From contig NZ_NESD01000004.1 in the NCBI RefSeq assembly GCF_003063545.1, positions 223,632-287,631 of the forward strand: 64,000 nt of DNA. Direction: 5' to 3'. A program made the translations under genes and the position numbers. The notes beneath the pieces were generated by a model that did not search any database, was not told the DNA's origin, and saw only the letters and a program-made list of their open reading frames with translations. The stretch comes from Limnohabitans sp. Jir61. GTDB lineage: Bacteria > Pseudomonadota > Gammaproteobacteria > Burkholderiales > Burkholderiaceae_C. Positions 8,828 through 18,682 of this stretch are shown here, one piece after another (position 1 is the first letter of the stretch; the number at the start of each line of letters is the position of its first letter).

Positions 8828-9409
8828 ATGTCAGAACCTACAGAAAACTTAGATACAGCAGCCGCGCATTTGGCTTCACACATGGCGGGCATGGCCCCAG
8901 CCGCTGAAGCAACCTCAACTGCAGAACCAGCCGCTGCACTAGACCCATTGGCAGCAGCCCAAGCCGAAGTTGCAGCCCTGCAAGCCAAAGTGACCGAGTT
9001 GCAAGACCAATACATCCGTGGTCAAGCCGAAGTGCAAAACGCCCGCCGTCGCGCTGACGACGAAGTTTCTAAAGCACGCAAATTTGCGCTGGAAAGCTTT
9101 GCCGACAGCTTGCTGCCTGTGCTCGACAGCCTAGAAGCTGGCTTGGCCGTGCAAACCGCCACGCCTGAGCAAATCCGCGAAGGCGCTGAAGCCACGCTGC
9201 GTCAGCTCAAGAGCGCCATGGAGCGCAACAAGATTGTGGCCATCGACCCTGCGGCCGGTGCCAAATTTGACCCCGCACAGCACCAAGCCATTAGCGTGGT
9301 GCCAGCCGAGCAGGAAGCCAACACCGTGGTAACTGTTTTGCAAAAAGGCTATTTGATCGCCGAGCGTGTGTTGCGTCCTGCACTGGTCACTGTGGCCGCA
9401 CCGAAATAA
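8828..9409 (+). CDS. grpE: Nucleotide exchange factor GrpE
   Basis: 193 residues. An Ala/Glu-rich N-terminal tail (to ~45) precedes a long coiled-coil helix ([20 protein letters not shown] onward) with the conserved [16 protein letters not shown]. The C-terminal beta-wing domain shows [12 protein letters not shown] and [14 protein letters not shown]. GrpE releases ADP from DnaK and also acts as a thermosensor in some bacteria. It is the first gene of grpE-dnaK-dnaJ, preceded by a likely heat-shock promoter. Confidence 0.96.
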   Translation: MSEPTENLDTAAAHLASHMAGMAPAAEATSTAEPAAALDPLAAAQAEVAALQAKVTELQDQYIRGQAEVQNARRRADDEVSKARKFALESFADSLLPVLDSLEAGLAVQTATPEQIREGAEATLRQLKSAMERNKIVAIDPAAGAKFDPAQHQAISVVPAEQEANTVVTVLQKGYLIAERVLRPALVTVAAPK

Positions 9410-9479
9410 ACACTTGAAATTGGCGAAGTTATCCACAACTAAGCCTTATCTGAATCTTTAAAAGTTACTGGAGTTACAA

Positions 9480-11390
9480 ATGGGAAAAATCATCGGTATT
9501 GACTTGGGCACCACCAACTCGTGCGTGGCCATCATGGAAGGCAACACGACCAAAGTGATCGAGAACGCCGAAGGCGCTCGCACCACCCCGTCGATCATTG
9601 CGTATCAAGAAGACGGCGAAATCTTGGTCGGCGCATCTGCTAAGCGCCAAGCGGTCACCAACCCACGCAACACCTTGTACGCGGTTAAGCGTTTGATCGG
9701 TCGCAAGTTTGCGGAAAAAGAAGTTCAAAAAGACATCGACTTGATGCCCTACACCATTGCCAAAGCCGACAACGGCGACGCATGGGTGGAAGTTCGCGGC
9801 AACAAGTTAGCCCCTCCTCAAATCAGCGCTGAAATTCTGCGCAAGATGAAGAAAACTGCCGAAGACTACCTCGGCGAAGAAGTGACCGAAGCCGTCATCA
9901 CGGTGCCCGCTTACTTCAACGATGCACAACGTCAAGCAACCAAAGATGCAGGCCGCATCGCTGGTTTGGACGTCAAGCGCATCATCAACGAACCCACTGC
10001 AGCTGCATTGGCCTTCGGCTTGGATAAAACCGAAAAAGGCGATCGCAAGATTGCTGTGTATGACTTGGGTGGCGGTACGTTTGACGTGTCCATCATCGAA
10101 ATCGCTGACGTGGATGGCGAGAAGCAATTTGAAGTGTTGTCCACCAACGGCGACACCTTCTTGGGTGGTGAAGACTTCGACCAACGCATCATCGACTTCA
10201 TCATTGCTGAGTTCAAGAAAGAATCTGGCGTTGATTTGTCCAAAGACGTGTTGGCCTTGCAGCGCCTGAAAGAAGCCGCTGAGAAAGCCAAGATCGAGTT
10301 GTCATCAGCCACATCGACTGATATCAACTTGCCTTACATCACAGCTGACGCTTCTGGTCCTAAGCACTTGAACATCAAACTCAACCGCGCCAAGTTAGAG
10401 CAACTGGTGGACGAGTTGGTCGAGCGCACCATCGCCCCTTGCCGCACCGCCATCAAAGACGCGGGCGTGTCTGTGAGCGACATCGATGACGTGATCTTGG
10501 TCGGCGGTATGAGCCGTATGCCCAAGGTGCAAGAAAAGGTCAAAGAGTTCTTCGGTCAAGAGCCACGTCGTGACGTGAACCCTGACGAAGCCGTTGCCGT
10601 GGGCGCTGCGATTCAAGGTCAAGTGCTCTCAGGTGACCGCACTGACGTGTTGTTGCTCGACGTGACACCACTGTCCTTGGGTATCGAAACCCTGGGCGGC
10701 GTGATGACCAAGATGATCGCCAAGAACACGACCATCCCAACCAAGTTTGCGCAAACCTTCTCAACAGCCGACGACAACCAACCTGCCGTGACCATCAAGG
10801 TCTACCAAGGCGAGCGCGAAATGGCGTCTGGTAACAAGAGCTTGGGCGAGTTCAACCTCGAAGGCATTGCCCCCGCAGCACGTGGCACACCTCAAATTGA
10901 AGTGTCATTTGACATTGACGCCAACGGCATCTTGCACGTGGGCGCCAAGGACAAAGCCACAGGCAAAGAAAACAAAATCACAATCAAAGCCAACTCTGGC
11001 TTGAGCGAAGACGAAATTCAACAAATGGTGAAAGACGCCGAGTTGAACGCCGCTGAAGACAAGAAGAAACTTGAAATCGTGCAATCTCGCAACCAAGCAG
11101 ACGCCGCTGTTCACAGCGTGAAGAAGAGCTTGGGCGAGCACGGCGACAAGCTCGACGCTGGCGAAAAAGAAGCCATCGAAGCTGCCATCAAAGAAGTGGA
11201 AGAAGCATTGAAAGGCGAAGACAAAGCCGCCATCGATGCCAAGACCGAAGCCTTGATGACCGCCTCACAAAAGCTGGGCGAAAAAGTCTACGCGGACATG
11301 CAAGCAGCCCAAGCAGCTGCTGGCCCTGAAGCCAAACCAGCCGACGACAACGTGGTCGACGCTGAAGTGAAAGAAGTCAAAAAAGGCTAA
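9480..11390 (+). CDS. dnaK: Chaperone DnaK (Hsp70)
   Basis: 636 residues, full length. The ATPase domain begins with the phosphate loop [13 protein letters not shown] and contains [15 protein letters not shown] and [10 protein letters not shown]; the substrate-binding domain starts near residue 390 after [17 protein letters not shown]. The C-terminal lid ends in an acidic tail ([12 protein letters not shown]) of the kind that contacts unfolded clients. It works with GrpE and DnaJ, encoded on either side. TTACTGGAGTTACAA provides GGAG before the ATG. There is no promoter-like heat-shock element in the 70-bp gap after grpE that I can defend. Confidence 0.98.
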   Translation: MGKIIGIDLGTTNSCVAIMEGNTTKVIENAEGARTTPSIIAYQEDGEILVGASAKRQAVTNPRNTLYAVKRLIGRKFAEKEVQKDIDLMPYTIAKADNGDAWVEVRGNKLAPPQISAEILRKMKKTAEDYLGEEVTEAVITVPAYFNDAQRQATKDAGRIAGLDVKRIINEPTAAALAFGLDKTEKGDRKIAVYDLGGGTFDVSIIEIADVDGEKQFEVLSTNGDTFLGGEDFDQRIIDFIIAEFKKESGVDLSKDVLALQRLKEAAEKAKIELSSATSTDINLPYITADASGPKHLNIKLNRAKLEQLVDELVERTIAPCRTAIKDAGVSVSDIDDVILVGGMSRMPKVQEKVKEFFGQEPRRDVNPDEAVAVGAAIQGQVLSGDRTDVLLLDVTPLSLGIETLGGVMTKMIAKNTTIPTKFAQTFSTADDNQPAVTIKVYQGEREMASGNKSLGEFNLEGIAPAARGTPQIEVSFDIDANGILHVGAKDKATGKENKITIKANSGLSEDEIQQMVKDAELNAAEDKKKLEIVQSRNQADAAVHSVKKSLGEHGDKLDAGEKEAIEAAIKEVEEALKGEDKAAIDAKTEALMTASQKLGEKVYADMQAAQAAAGPEAKPADDNVVDAEVKEVKKG

Positions 11391-11417
11391 ACCCTTTTCT
11401 CATCTTCTGAGCTGACC

Positions 11418-11454
11418 TCGCCGCGTTTCGCCTGAAAAGGTGAACACGCGGCGA
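11418..11454 (+). other. Intercistronic hairpin between dnaK and dnaJ
   Basis: Long imperfect hairpin. The outer stem TCGCCGCGT (11418-11426) / ACGCGGCGA (11446-11454) is perfect, with an inner CGCCT/AGGTG stem and a GAAA loop. There is no T run, so it is more likely an mRNA stability or attenuation element than a terminator. Confidence 0.5.
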
Positions 11455-11495
11455 AGTCTTGATCAAGCCCCACAAAACACGGCACTGTCCACACC

Positions 11496-12632
11496 ATGTC
11501 CAAACGCGATTTTTATGAAGTTCTCGGTCTTGCCAAAGGCGCGAGCGACGAAGAGATCAAAAAGGCTTATCGCAAACTCGCGATGAAGCACCACCCTGAC
11601 CGCAACCAAGGCGACAAAGCCAAGGAAGCTGAGGCGCAATTCAAAGAGGTCAAAGAGGCCTATGAGATGCTGTCTGACCCCGAAAAGCGTGCCGCCTACG
11701 ACCAGTATGGCCATGCAGGTGTCGACCCCAATATGCGCGGTGGTCCAGGTGCTGGCGGGTTTGGCGGTGCGGGTTTTGGTGAGGCCTTTGGCGACATCTT
11801 TGGCGATATCTTTGGCCAGCAACGTCGCGGCCCGGGCGGGCGGCAGGTATACCGTGGCAACGACCTCAGCTACGCCATGGAAATCACGCTCGAAGAGGCG
11901 GCCAATGGCAAGAACGCCGAAATCAAAATTCCAGGCTGGGACGAATGTGAAACCTGTGACGGCACAGGTGCCAAACCCGGCACTTCGGTCAAGACCTGTA
12001 CCACTTGCCACGGCAGTGGCCAAGTGCAAATGCGCCAAGGCTTTTTCAGCGTACAGCAAACTTGCCCACATTGCAGAGGCTCAGGCAAGATCATCCCCGA
12101 CCCATGCAATATGTGCCATGGCCAAGGCAAGATCAAAAAGCAAAAAACACTCGAAGTCAAAATCCCAGCTGGCATCGACGACGGCATGCGCATCCGCAGC
12201 ACTGGCAACGGCGAGCCAGGCACCAACGGTGGCCCACCTGGCGACTTGTTCATCGAGATTCGCGTCAAGAAGCACGACATCTTTGAACGTGATGGCGACG
12301 ACTTGCACTGCTCGGTACCCATCAGCATCACTACCGCCGCATTGGGCGGGGAAATTCGCGTGCCTACGCTCGCAGGCGAGGCGGCCATTGACATTCCAGA
12401 AGGCACCCAAAACGACAAGCAATTCCGCTTGCGTGGCAAAGGCCTTAAAGGCATTCGCTCGAGTTTCCCTGGCGACCTGTACTGCCACATCTCTGTGGAA
12501 ACGCCAGTCAAGCTCACCGAGCATCAGCGCAAGCTGCTCAAAGAGCTGGATGAATCGCTGAAAAAAGGTGGCTCAAAGCACTCACCCGCCGAAGGTGGAT
12601 GGGCCGAAAAACTCAAGCGCTTTTTCAACTAA
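11496..12632 (+). CDS. dnaJ: Co-chaperone DnaJ (Hsp40)
   Basis: 378 residues with the complete type I layout. The J domain (1-~70) contains the HPD tripeptide ([10 protein letters not shown]). A Gly/Phe-rich linker ([21 protein letters not shown]) follows, then four CxxCxGxG-type zinc repeats ([40 protein letters not shown]), then two beta-sandwich client domains. It stimulates DnaK ATP hydrolysis and delivers clients. It follows dnaK by ~105 bp containing a hairpin, so it may be partly uncoupled from dnaK. Confidence 0.97.
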   Translation: MSKRDFYEVLGLAKGASDEEIKKAYRKLAMKHHPDRNQGDKAKEAEAQFKEVKEAYEMLSDPEKRAAYDQYGHAGVDPNMRGGPGAGGFGGAGFGEAFGDIFGDIFGQQRRGPGGRQVYRGNDLSYAMEITLEEAANGKNAEIKIPGWDECETCDGTGAKPGTSVKTCTTCHGSGQVQMRQGFFSVQQTCPHCRGSGKIIPDPCNMCHGQGKIKKQKTLEVKIPAGIDDGMRIRSTGNGEPGTNGGPPGDLFIEIRVKKHDIFERDGDDLHCSVPISITTAALGGEIRVPTLAGEAAIDIPEGTQNDKQFRLRGKGLKGIRSSFPGDLYCHISVETPVKLTEHQRKLLKELDESLKKGGSKHSPAEGGWAEKLKRFFN

Positions 12633-12676
12633 AGCACTCATGAAGTTCCCCTCTTAAAACAGGGGATACTCATTGC

Positions 12677-14041
12677 ATGAGCGTCAACATCACCTTCTTG
12701 GGCGGAACCGGTACTGTTACTGGTTCTAAATATTTGGTTCAGCACGACGGCAAGAAATTACTAGTCGATTGCGGTTTGTTTCAGGGCTACAAACAACTGC
12801 GCTTGCGCAACTGGAACCCTATGCCAGTCACCCCGACTGACATTGATGCGGTTATCTTGACGCATGCACATTTGGACCACAGCGGCTATGTGCCATTGCT
12901 TTACCGCCAAGGCTACCGTGGGCAAATTCATGCCACCCCAGCTACTTGTGATTTGTGCGCCATCTTGCTGCCAGACAGCGGACACATCCAAGAAGAAGAT
13001 GCAGCCTTCTTAAACCGCCACGGCTACACCAAGCACGATCCCGCTATGCCTTTGTATGGCAAGCACGATGCGCTGCTGTCTTTGCAATTGCTCAAGCCAG
13101 AACGCGAAACCAAAACCTTCTCGCCCATTCCCGGCTGGAAAGCTACCTTCACCACAGCAGGCCACATCTTGGGCGCTGCGAGCGTGTTGATCGAAGTGGC
13201 CGGCCGACGTATTTTGTTCAGCGGCGATCTGGGTCGACCAGACGACATGATCATGAACCCGCCTGCGCCCCCACCTGATGCAGACACCGTGCTGATCGAA
13301 TCCACCTACGGAAACCGCGAACATCCTCACGAAAACATCATGGCCGAGCTGGCCCCCGCCCTCAAGCGTGTGGCCGCACGCGGCGGCGTGGCCGTAGTGC
13401 CGGTGTTTGCAGTGGGACGTGCACAAGCCTTGCTGCATGCCATCGCTTTGATGAAAGAACGTGGCGAAATCCCACATGGCTTGCCCATCTTTTTGGACAG
13501 CCCAATGGCGGTTCACACCACCGATTTGTTCCAACGCCACCCAGATGCACACCGCCTAGATACAGACGCGCTCAAAGGCTTGAAACATGTGGCCACGATG
13601 ATTGAGAGCACCGAAGAATCCAAAGCTTTGTCCAAACGCCACGGACCGATGGTCATCTTGGCAGCGAGCGGCATGGCCACGGGTGGACGCGTGCTGCATC
13701 ATCTGGCGCATTACCTGCCAGACCACCGCAACATGGTCATCCTCACGGGATACCAAGCACCGGGCACCCGAGGCGCCACCATTGCCAGCGGCGGGGCACT
13801 GCTGCGTATGCATGGACAAGATGTGGCGGTACATGCCGAGGTGGTGCAACTTCAATCCTCATCGGCGCATGCCGATGCCACGCAGTTGATTGGCTGGTTA
13901 GGTCAAATGAAAAACAAGCCCGATCAGGTCTATGTGGTGCATGGCGAGCCCGAAGCCTCTGACGCGCTGCGACAGCGCATCGAACGCGACCTGAACTGGC
14001 GTGCCATCGTGCCCGAGCACGGCAGCACTTGGCCCACTTAA
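12677..14041 (+). CDS. Metallo-beta-lactamase-fold beta-CASP RNase/exonuclease
   Basis: 454 residues. The metallo-beta-lactamase domain has the HAHLDH metal site at residues 63-68 and a second-metal segment FTTAGHILGAASVL. An inserted beta-CASP domain and a C-terminal RNA-specificity segment (SSAHADATQLIGWL and YVVHGEPEASDALRQRI) follow. This matches the CPSF73/YSH1-like bacterial family, predicted to cleave RNA with two zinc ions; its physiological RNA target in proteobacteria is unclear. AGGGGA lies ~10 bases before the ATG. It directly follows dnaJ with a 44-bp gap containing a palindrome-like CCCCTCTTAAAACAGGGG, reminiscent of the grpE promoter. Confidence 0.88.
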   Translation: MSVNITFLGGTGTVTGSKYLVQHDGKKLLVDCGLFQGYKQLRLRNWNPMPVTPTDIDAVILTHAHLDHSGYVPLLYRQGYRGQIHATPATCDLCAILLPDSGHIQEEDAAFLNRHGYTKHDPAMPLYGKHDALLSLQLLKPERETKTFSPIPGWKATFTTAGHILGAASVLIEVAGRRILFSGDLGRPDDMIMNPPAPPPDADTVLIESTYGNREHPHENIMAELAPALKRVAARGGVAVVPVFAVGRAQALLHAIALMKERGEIPHGLPIFLDSPMAVHTTDLFQRHPDAHRLDTDALKGLKHVATMIESTEESKALSKRHGPMVILAASGMATGGRVLHHLAHYLPDHRNMVILTGYQAPGTRGATIASGGALLRMHGQDVAVHAEVVQLQSSSAHADATQLIGWLGQMKNKPDQVYVVHGEPEASDALRQRIERDLNWRAIVPEHGSTWPT

Positions 14042-14063
14042 TTTGACTCAAAGGCGCGAGACA

Positions 14064-15722
14064 ATGCGCATCATGTTTTTAGATCCTCCTGTCCGCCAAC
14101 CTCGCTCTTGCGTCACCTTGATCATCATGGCAAGCCTTTGGCTGGCCCTGCTGGGTAACTTGTCACTTTGGCGAAGTTTGATAGCTTTGCCTGACCTCAC
14201 AGGCTGGCACGGGCTGTTTTTTGGCGCAGCATTCGCGCTCGTCATTGCATGCATTGTGGCGGCAGTGTTGTCGCTATTTGCATGGCGCTTCACCCTCAAA
14301 CCTGCCATTACTCTTCTGTTACTACTGGCTGCATTTGCCACACATTACATGCTCATGTACGGCATCGTCGTCGACACGCCCATGTTGATCAACGTGTTGC
14401 AAACCGACAATAAAGAAGCACGAGATCAACTTAGCTGGCGTCTACTTATCACCGTTTTACTACTGGCTGCGCTTCCTATAGTCTGGCTATGGCGACAACC
14501 TATGACCCAACCTGGCATAGGCAAACAAGCGATACAAAACATATGCTTGCTTGGAGCGGCGCTTGCGCTGGCGTTTGGAACCACGCAACTGGTATTCCAA
14601 GATTTCTCCTCTCTCATGCGCAACTACACAGAGATGCGCTACCAGATCAATCCACTCAACAGCATCTATGCCGTGCTTGATATGACGGTGATTCCAGCCG
14701 AGCAACCTCGCGGGCCGATGCAACCACTGGGTGAAGACGCACACATCGTTCCACACGCGGGTGCCGCAACGCCACGTCCACCTTTGCTGGTTTTCGTTTT
14801 GGGCGAAACAGCGCGCAGCCATAATTTTTCCCTCAATGGTTACGAGCGCAACACCAACCCACAACTTGCCAAAGAAAACGTCACAAGCTTCACCCGTGTC
14901 AGCTCTTGCGGCACCAGTACGGCAGAGTCCTTGCCTTGCATGTTCTCCCACTTAGGACGCAATGCATTTGACAAACGCATCAGCGAATTTGAAAACCTGC
15001 TCGATGTACTGAACCATGCCGGCTATGCAGTGCTGTGGATGGACAACCAATCGGGTTGCAAGGGGCAATGTGCACGCGTGCCCTATGTGAATACGTCTGA
15101 CTTGAAAATACCTGAGTACTGCGAGGGCGACGAATGTCGCGACACCGTCATGCTCGCACGCATTGAGGTAGAGCTGGCCAAACTTTCTCCAGAGCGCCGC
15201 GCACGTGGCACGGTAGTGGTCATGCATCAAATGGGCAGCCATGGCCCAGCCTATTTCAAACGCACGCCCGCAGAGTTCAAGCCCTTCACACCAGAGTGCA
15301 CCGACACTTCACTCTCACAATGTGACCGCGCGCAAGTAGTGAATGCCTACGACAACACAATTGTGTTCACTGACTACTTCTTGTCGCGCGTGATTGGCTG
15401 GCTCAAGACCCAAGAAAAAACCAGTACACCCGCCATGCTGTATGTGTCAGACCATGGTGAATCATTGGGCGAGAAAAACATGTATTTGCATGGCCTGCCC
15501 TACAGCGTGGCGCCGCCTGAGCAAACGACAGTACCCATGATCACTTGGCTGTCACCCGGCTTTGAACAACTCAGCCGGGTGAGCACAAAATGCTTGCAAA
15601 ACAATCGCGACAAAGCCATGTCACATGACAACTTGTTTCATTCGGTCCTGGGCTTGATGGCGGTAAAAACCACTGCATATCAGCGCGATCGTGATTTCTT
15701 CGCGACCTGCGAAGGCCGCTAA
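14064..15722 (+). CDS. eptA: Phosphoethanolamine-lipid A transferase (EptA/MCR-type)
   Basis: About 552 residues. Five N-terminal membrane helices (~residues 17-170) precede a periplasmic alkaline-phosphatase-fold domain. GETAR gives metal ligand Glu248, CGTSTAESLPCMFS gives the nucleophile Thr286 (equivalent to Thr285 of MCR-1) with its flanking disulfide cysteines, and SDHGESLGE gives the second metal cluster. The enzyme moves phosphoethanolamine from phosphatidylethanolamine to lipid A, lowering surface charge and polymyxin sensitivity. ATG 14064 is used because the open frame upstream (from 14001) overlaps the RNase gene. Chromosomal setting and matching composition suggest a native gene, not a mobilised mcr. 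Confidence 0.92.
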   Translation: MRIMFLDPPVRQPRSCVTLIIMASLWLALLGNLSLWRSLIALPDLTGWHGLFFGAAFALVIACIVAAVLSLFAWRFTLKPAITLLLLLAAFATHYMLMYGIVVDTPMLINVLQTDNKEARDQLSWRLLITVLLLAALPIVWLWRQPMTQPGIGKQAIQNICLLGAALALAFGTTQLVFQDFSSLMRNYTEMRYQINPLNSIYAVLDMTVIPAEQPRGPMQPLGEDAHIVPHAGAATPRPPLLVFVLGETARSHNFSLNGYERNTNPQLAKENVTSFTRVSSCGTSTAESLPCMFSHLGRNAFDKRISEFENLLDVLNHAGYAVLWMDNQSGCKGQCARVPYVNTSDLKIPEYCEGDECRDTVMLARIEVELAKLSPERRARGTVVVMHQMGSHGPAYFKRTPAEFKPFTPECTDTSLSQCDRAQVVNAYDNTIVFTDYFLSRVIGWLKTQEKTSTPAMLYVSDHGESLGEKNMYLHGLPYSVAPPEQTTVPMITWLSPGFEQLSRVSTKCLQNNRDKAMSHDNLFHSVLGLMAVKTTAYQRDRDFFATCEGR

Positions 15723-15735
15723 AAACCTAATCAAT

Positions 15736-16203
15736 TTACAAGAATCGGTCGAGCAGCTTGCGGGTGTGACGGTCTAACGACGGCAAGTCGCGAATCAAAA
15801 ACTGCACGCCATGCGCATCGGCCACAATGAGGCGTGTGGCGCTTAGGCGACGAATATCTTCCTCGCCTTTGAGCACTAACTGCGCAGAACCACGGTTGGT
15901 TTGCACACGCCACACACTGGGCGTGGAAAAGCTATTCACCCCGTCCAAACGCAAAATTTCGGGCATGAACTCACGGCCTTGAAGGGCTTGAGCCACGATA
16001 TCTCGCTCATTCGCAGGCAAGTCGTTGAGGCTCTCCACCCAAGCCAACTCTTTGCCTTCGGCGCTCAAGATGGAAATGCACTGATCCGGCGTGGCAATTG
16101 GGAACGCACGGGCCACCAACGCACCCACGTGCTGGGTGCCATCGGCCAATGTGACCACCAATTTGCCATAGGCATCAAAGACTAAGGTAAATTCAGCGCT
16201 CAT
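15736..16203 (-). CDS. DUF1854 protein associated with cyanophycin metabolism
   Basis: 155 residues, no signal peptide or membrane segment. It begins FTLVFDAYGKLVVTLADGTQHVG and contains the family-like WVESLNDLPANERDIVAQAL and EFMPEILRLDGV, then a C-terminal stretch (RLIVADAHGVQFLIRDLPSLD). I recognise this as the DUF1854 family, found beside cyanophycin synthetase genes in betaproteobacteria; no biochemical role is known to me. Its start codon overlaps the stop of the ABC exporter gene by 4 bp (ATGA), showing tight coupling and suggesting the two proteins act together. Confidence 0.8.
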   Translation of the reverse strand: MSAEFTLVFDAYGKLVVTLADGTQHVGALVARAFPIATPDQCISILSAEGKELAWVESLNDLPANERDIVAQALQGREFMPEILRLDGVNSFSTPSVWRVQTNRGSAQLVLKGEEDIRRLSATRLIVADAHGVQFLIRDLPSLDRHTRKLLDRFL

Positions 16204-18485
16204 ACAGACTCCTTCGTCAAAGCACGCGCCACGGCGTCTTCTGCATTTTTTGCCTGAGCTTCATATAGGCGATAGTAAGCACCTTGATGTGCCATGAGCG
16301 TGTTGTGGTCGCCCTCTTCCACCACTACGCCCTGCTCCATCACCACCAAACGATCCGCCTTATTGAGCGTCGACAAACGGTGCGCAATGGCAATCGTGGT
16401 GCGGCCTTGCACCAAGTTGTCCAACGCCTTTTGAATTTCTTGCTCGGTCTCGGTGTCCACTGATGCAGTGGCTTCGTCCAAGATCAAGATGCGTGGGTTG
16501 ATCAACAACGCACGTGCGATGGAGATGCGCTGACGCTCACCACCCGAGAGGCCTTGACCGCGTTCACCCACCAAGGAGTCGTAGCCTTGCGGCAAGCGCA
16601 AGATGAATTCGTGCGCATGCGCTGCACGGGCTGCAGCCACGATTTCTTCGCGGCTCGCATCTGGCAAACCATAGGCGATGTTGTCTGCAATCGTGCCAAA
16701 AAACAAGAACGGCTCTTGCAGCACCATACCAATGTGGCTGCGGAAATCCGACAAAGCGATGTTGCGAATGTCGATGCCGTCGAGCTTGATGGAGCCTTCG
16801 CTCAAGTCGTAAAAACGGCAAATCAAGTTGACCAAAGTGCTCTTGCCTGAGCCGCTTTGTCCCACCAAGCCAATCATCTCGCCAGGGCGTATGCTCAAAT
16901 TCATGCCGCGAATCACAGCACGGTTACCGTAGCGGAAACCAGCATCTTTAATTTCGATATTGCCCTGCAAAGGCACAGGCAGTTTTTGCGGATTGACCGT
17001 CTCCGGCACACTTGAAACATGGTCCAAGATTTCAAAAATACGCTTGGCACCTGCCGCCGCTTTTTGGGTGTGCGACACGATGCGGCTCATCGAATCAAGG
17101 CGTGTGTAAAAACGCCCGATATAAGCTAAAAACGCGGCCAACACACCCACCGAAATTTGGTTGTGTGACACCAAATAAATACCAAAGCCCCAAACCACCA
17201 ACAAACCCACCTCGGTCATCAGCGTGACCGTGGGAGAAAACAAAGACCACACAAAGTTGATGCGGTCGTTCACAGCCAAGTTGTGCTTGTTGGCATCACG
17301 GAAACGGTTGGCTTCGCGCGTCTCTTGGGCAAAGGCTTTGACCACACGGATGCCAGGAATGGTGTCGGCCAACACATTGGTTAGCTCTGACCAAACGCGG
17401 TCAATCTTTTCGAAGCCTGTGCGCAATTTGTCGCGTACGGTGTGAATCAACCACACGATGAATGGCAATGGCAGTAAAGTGGCTGCGGCCAGCTTGGCAT
17501 CGATACTGATCAAAATAGATGCCGTCATGACGATCATCAACACGTCGGTAGCAAAGTCCAACAAGTGCAGTGACAGGAACACGCAAATACGGTCAGTCTC
17601 CGCGCCAATTCGGTTCATCAAGTCACCTGTGCGGCGACCACCAAAGTATTCAAGTGACAAGCGCATCAGGTGCTCGTAAGCCGTGGTTCGCAAATCAGCG
17701 CCAATGCGCTCAGACACCAAGGCCAAGATGTAGGTTTTGAGCCAACCCAAACCCCAAGCCAGCATGGCAGCCCCCAAAAGGCCTCCCAAATACAAATAGA
17801 CCAAATCGTGGTCAATGTCTTTGCCGTTTTGAAATGGGATGAGTACATCGTCCATCAGCGGCATGGTCAGGTAAGGCGGCACCAAGGTGGCAGCCGTGGA
17901 AGCCAATGTCAACAAAAAGCCAGCCAATAAGCGCCATTGGTAAGGCTTGGCAAAGCGCCACAGACGGAACAAGCCCCAGGTTGATAACGGTGCGTGTTGC
18001 TCGCGGCTACAGACGGGGCAGTCGTCGCCCGCGTTCTCAAGTTGCAATTTGCACTGCGGGCAGCGCGCCTGCACTGCTGCAGCCAATGATTTGCCGTGCG
18101 TCAAAATTTCTAGGTGGTCCGTCAACTTTTCTTGCAAACGCATGGCCGTCACGTTGTGCGTCAAGGTAAAGCGCCAGCTGGCGATGCGGCGTGTGGCATC
18201 GATCAAACTCAGGGTGCCCACGCCCGCGTGGTCGGTGTGGGTCATCTTCATGCCTGCAGCCAAAGTCCAGCTGTCCCAGACGGGGGCAGAACCGGCCTCT
18301 TGAGCACCGAAAAGCACCCTTTGGTCTGTCACAATCAGTAGCCCTAGCGAAAAATGCAATTGGGCGTTCAGGTCAACCTCTAGCCAGGCTAGAACGTTTT
18401 CATGAGCAGACAGTTGTGCAATCGCTGAAGTTCGCCAGCCCTCAGGCAGAACAACTTTGGTGGAAGCCGATAAAGAAGAATTCAT
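16200..18485 (-). CDS. ABC exporter linked to the cyanophycin locus, with N-terminal zinc ribbon
   Basis: 761 residues, longer than a normal half-exporter (~580). Residues 1-130 form a soluble domain (possibly PH-like: GLLIVTDQRVLFGAQ); residues 142-159 are a Cys4 zinc ribbon (CPQC...CPVC). A six-helix ABC type 1 membrane domain (~183-470) and an ATPase domain with Walker A GQSGSGKST (542-550), LSGGE (646-650), Walker B ILILDEA and a switch His (IAIAHRLST) complete it. Half-transporters dimerise. Its divergence from the cyanophycin synthetases, sharing one 197-bp intergenic region, suggests a role with the polymer or its building blocks, but the substrate is unknown. Confidence 0.85.
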   Translation of the reverse strand: MNSSLSASTKVVLPEGWRTSAIAQLSAHENVLAWLEVDLNAQLHFSLGLLIVTDQRVLFGAQEAGSAPVWDSWTLAAGMKMTHTDHAGVGTLSLIDATRRIASWRFTLTHNVTAMRLQEKLTDHLEILTHGKSLAAAVQARCPQCKLQLENAGDDCPVCSREQHAPLSTWGLFRLWRFAKPYQWRLLAGFLLTLASTAATLVPPYLTMPLMDDVLIPFQNGKDIDHDLVYLYLGGLLGAAMLAWGLGWLKTYILALVSERIGADLRTTAYEHLMRLSLEYFGGRRTGDLMNRIGAETDRICVFLSLHLLDFATDVLMIVMTASILISIDAKLAAATLLPLPFIVWLIHTVRDKLRTGFEKIDRVWSELTNVLADTIPGIRVVKAFAQETREANRFRDANKHNLAVNDRINFVWSLFSPTVTLMTEVGLLVVWGFGIYLVSHNQISVGVLAAFLAYIGRFYTRLDSMSRIVSHTQKAAAGAKRIFEILDHVSSVPETVNPQKLPVPLQGNIEIKDAGFRYGNRAVIRGMNLSIRPGEMIGLVGQSGSGKSTLVNLICRFYDLSEGSIKLDGIDIRNIALSDFRSHIGMVLQEPFLFFGTIADNIAYGLPDASREEIVAAARAAHAHEFILRLPQGYDSLVGERGQGLSGGERQRISIARALLINPRILILDEATASVDTETEQEIQKALDNLVQGRTTIAIAHRLSTLNKADRLVVMEQGVVVEEGDHNTLMAHQGAYYRLYEAQAKNAEDAVARALTKESV

Positions 18486-18682
18486 TATTGGAATTTTGCT
18501 GCTTCAATCGATGCAAATCGATGGACGGCGATAAAAATAAAAAGCAGGAGCCAGGACTTTGTTAAACCCCAGCACGTTTGCAAATGATTGTATCGCCGCA
18601 GCCTCGGAGGTCGCTGTGGTGACCTTGGCTCTCCTCCCTGCTTCAGCCACCCAAAACATCCGCTAAATACCTCCCCTCATTT

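Noticed and set aside
14064..15722. A mobilised mcr colistin-resistance gene
   Set aside because: No insertion sequence or plasmid feature nearby and base composition like its neighbours; it looks like a native chromosomal eptA.
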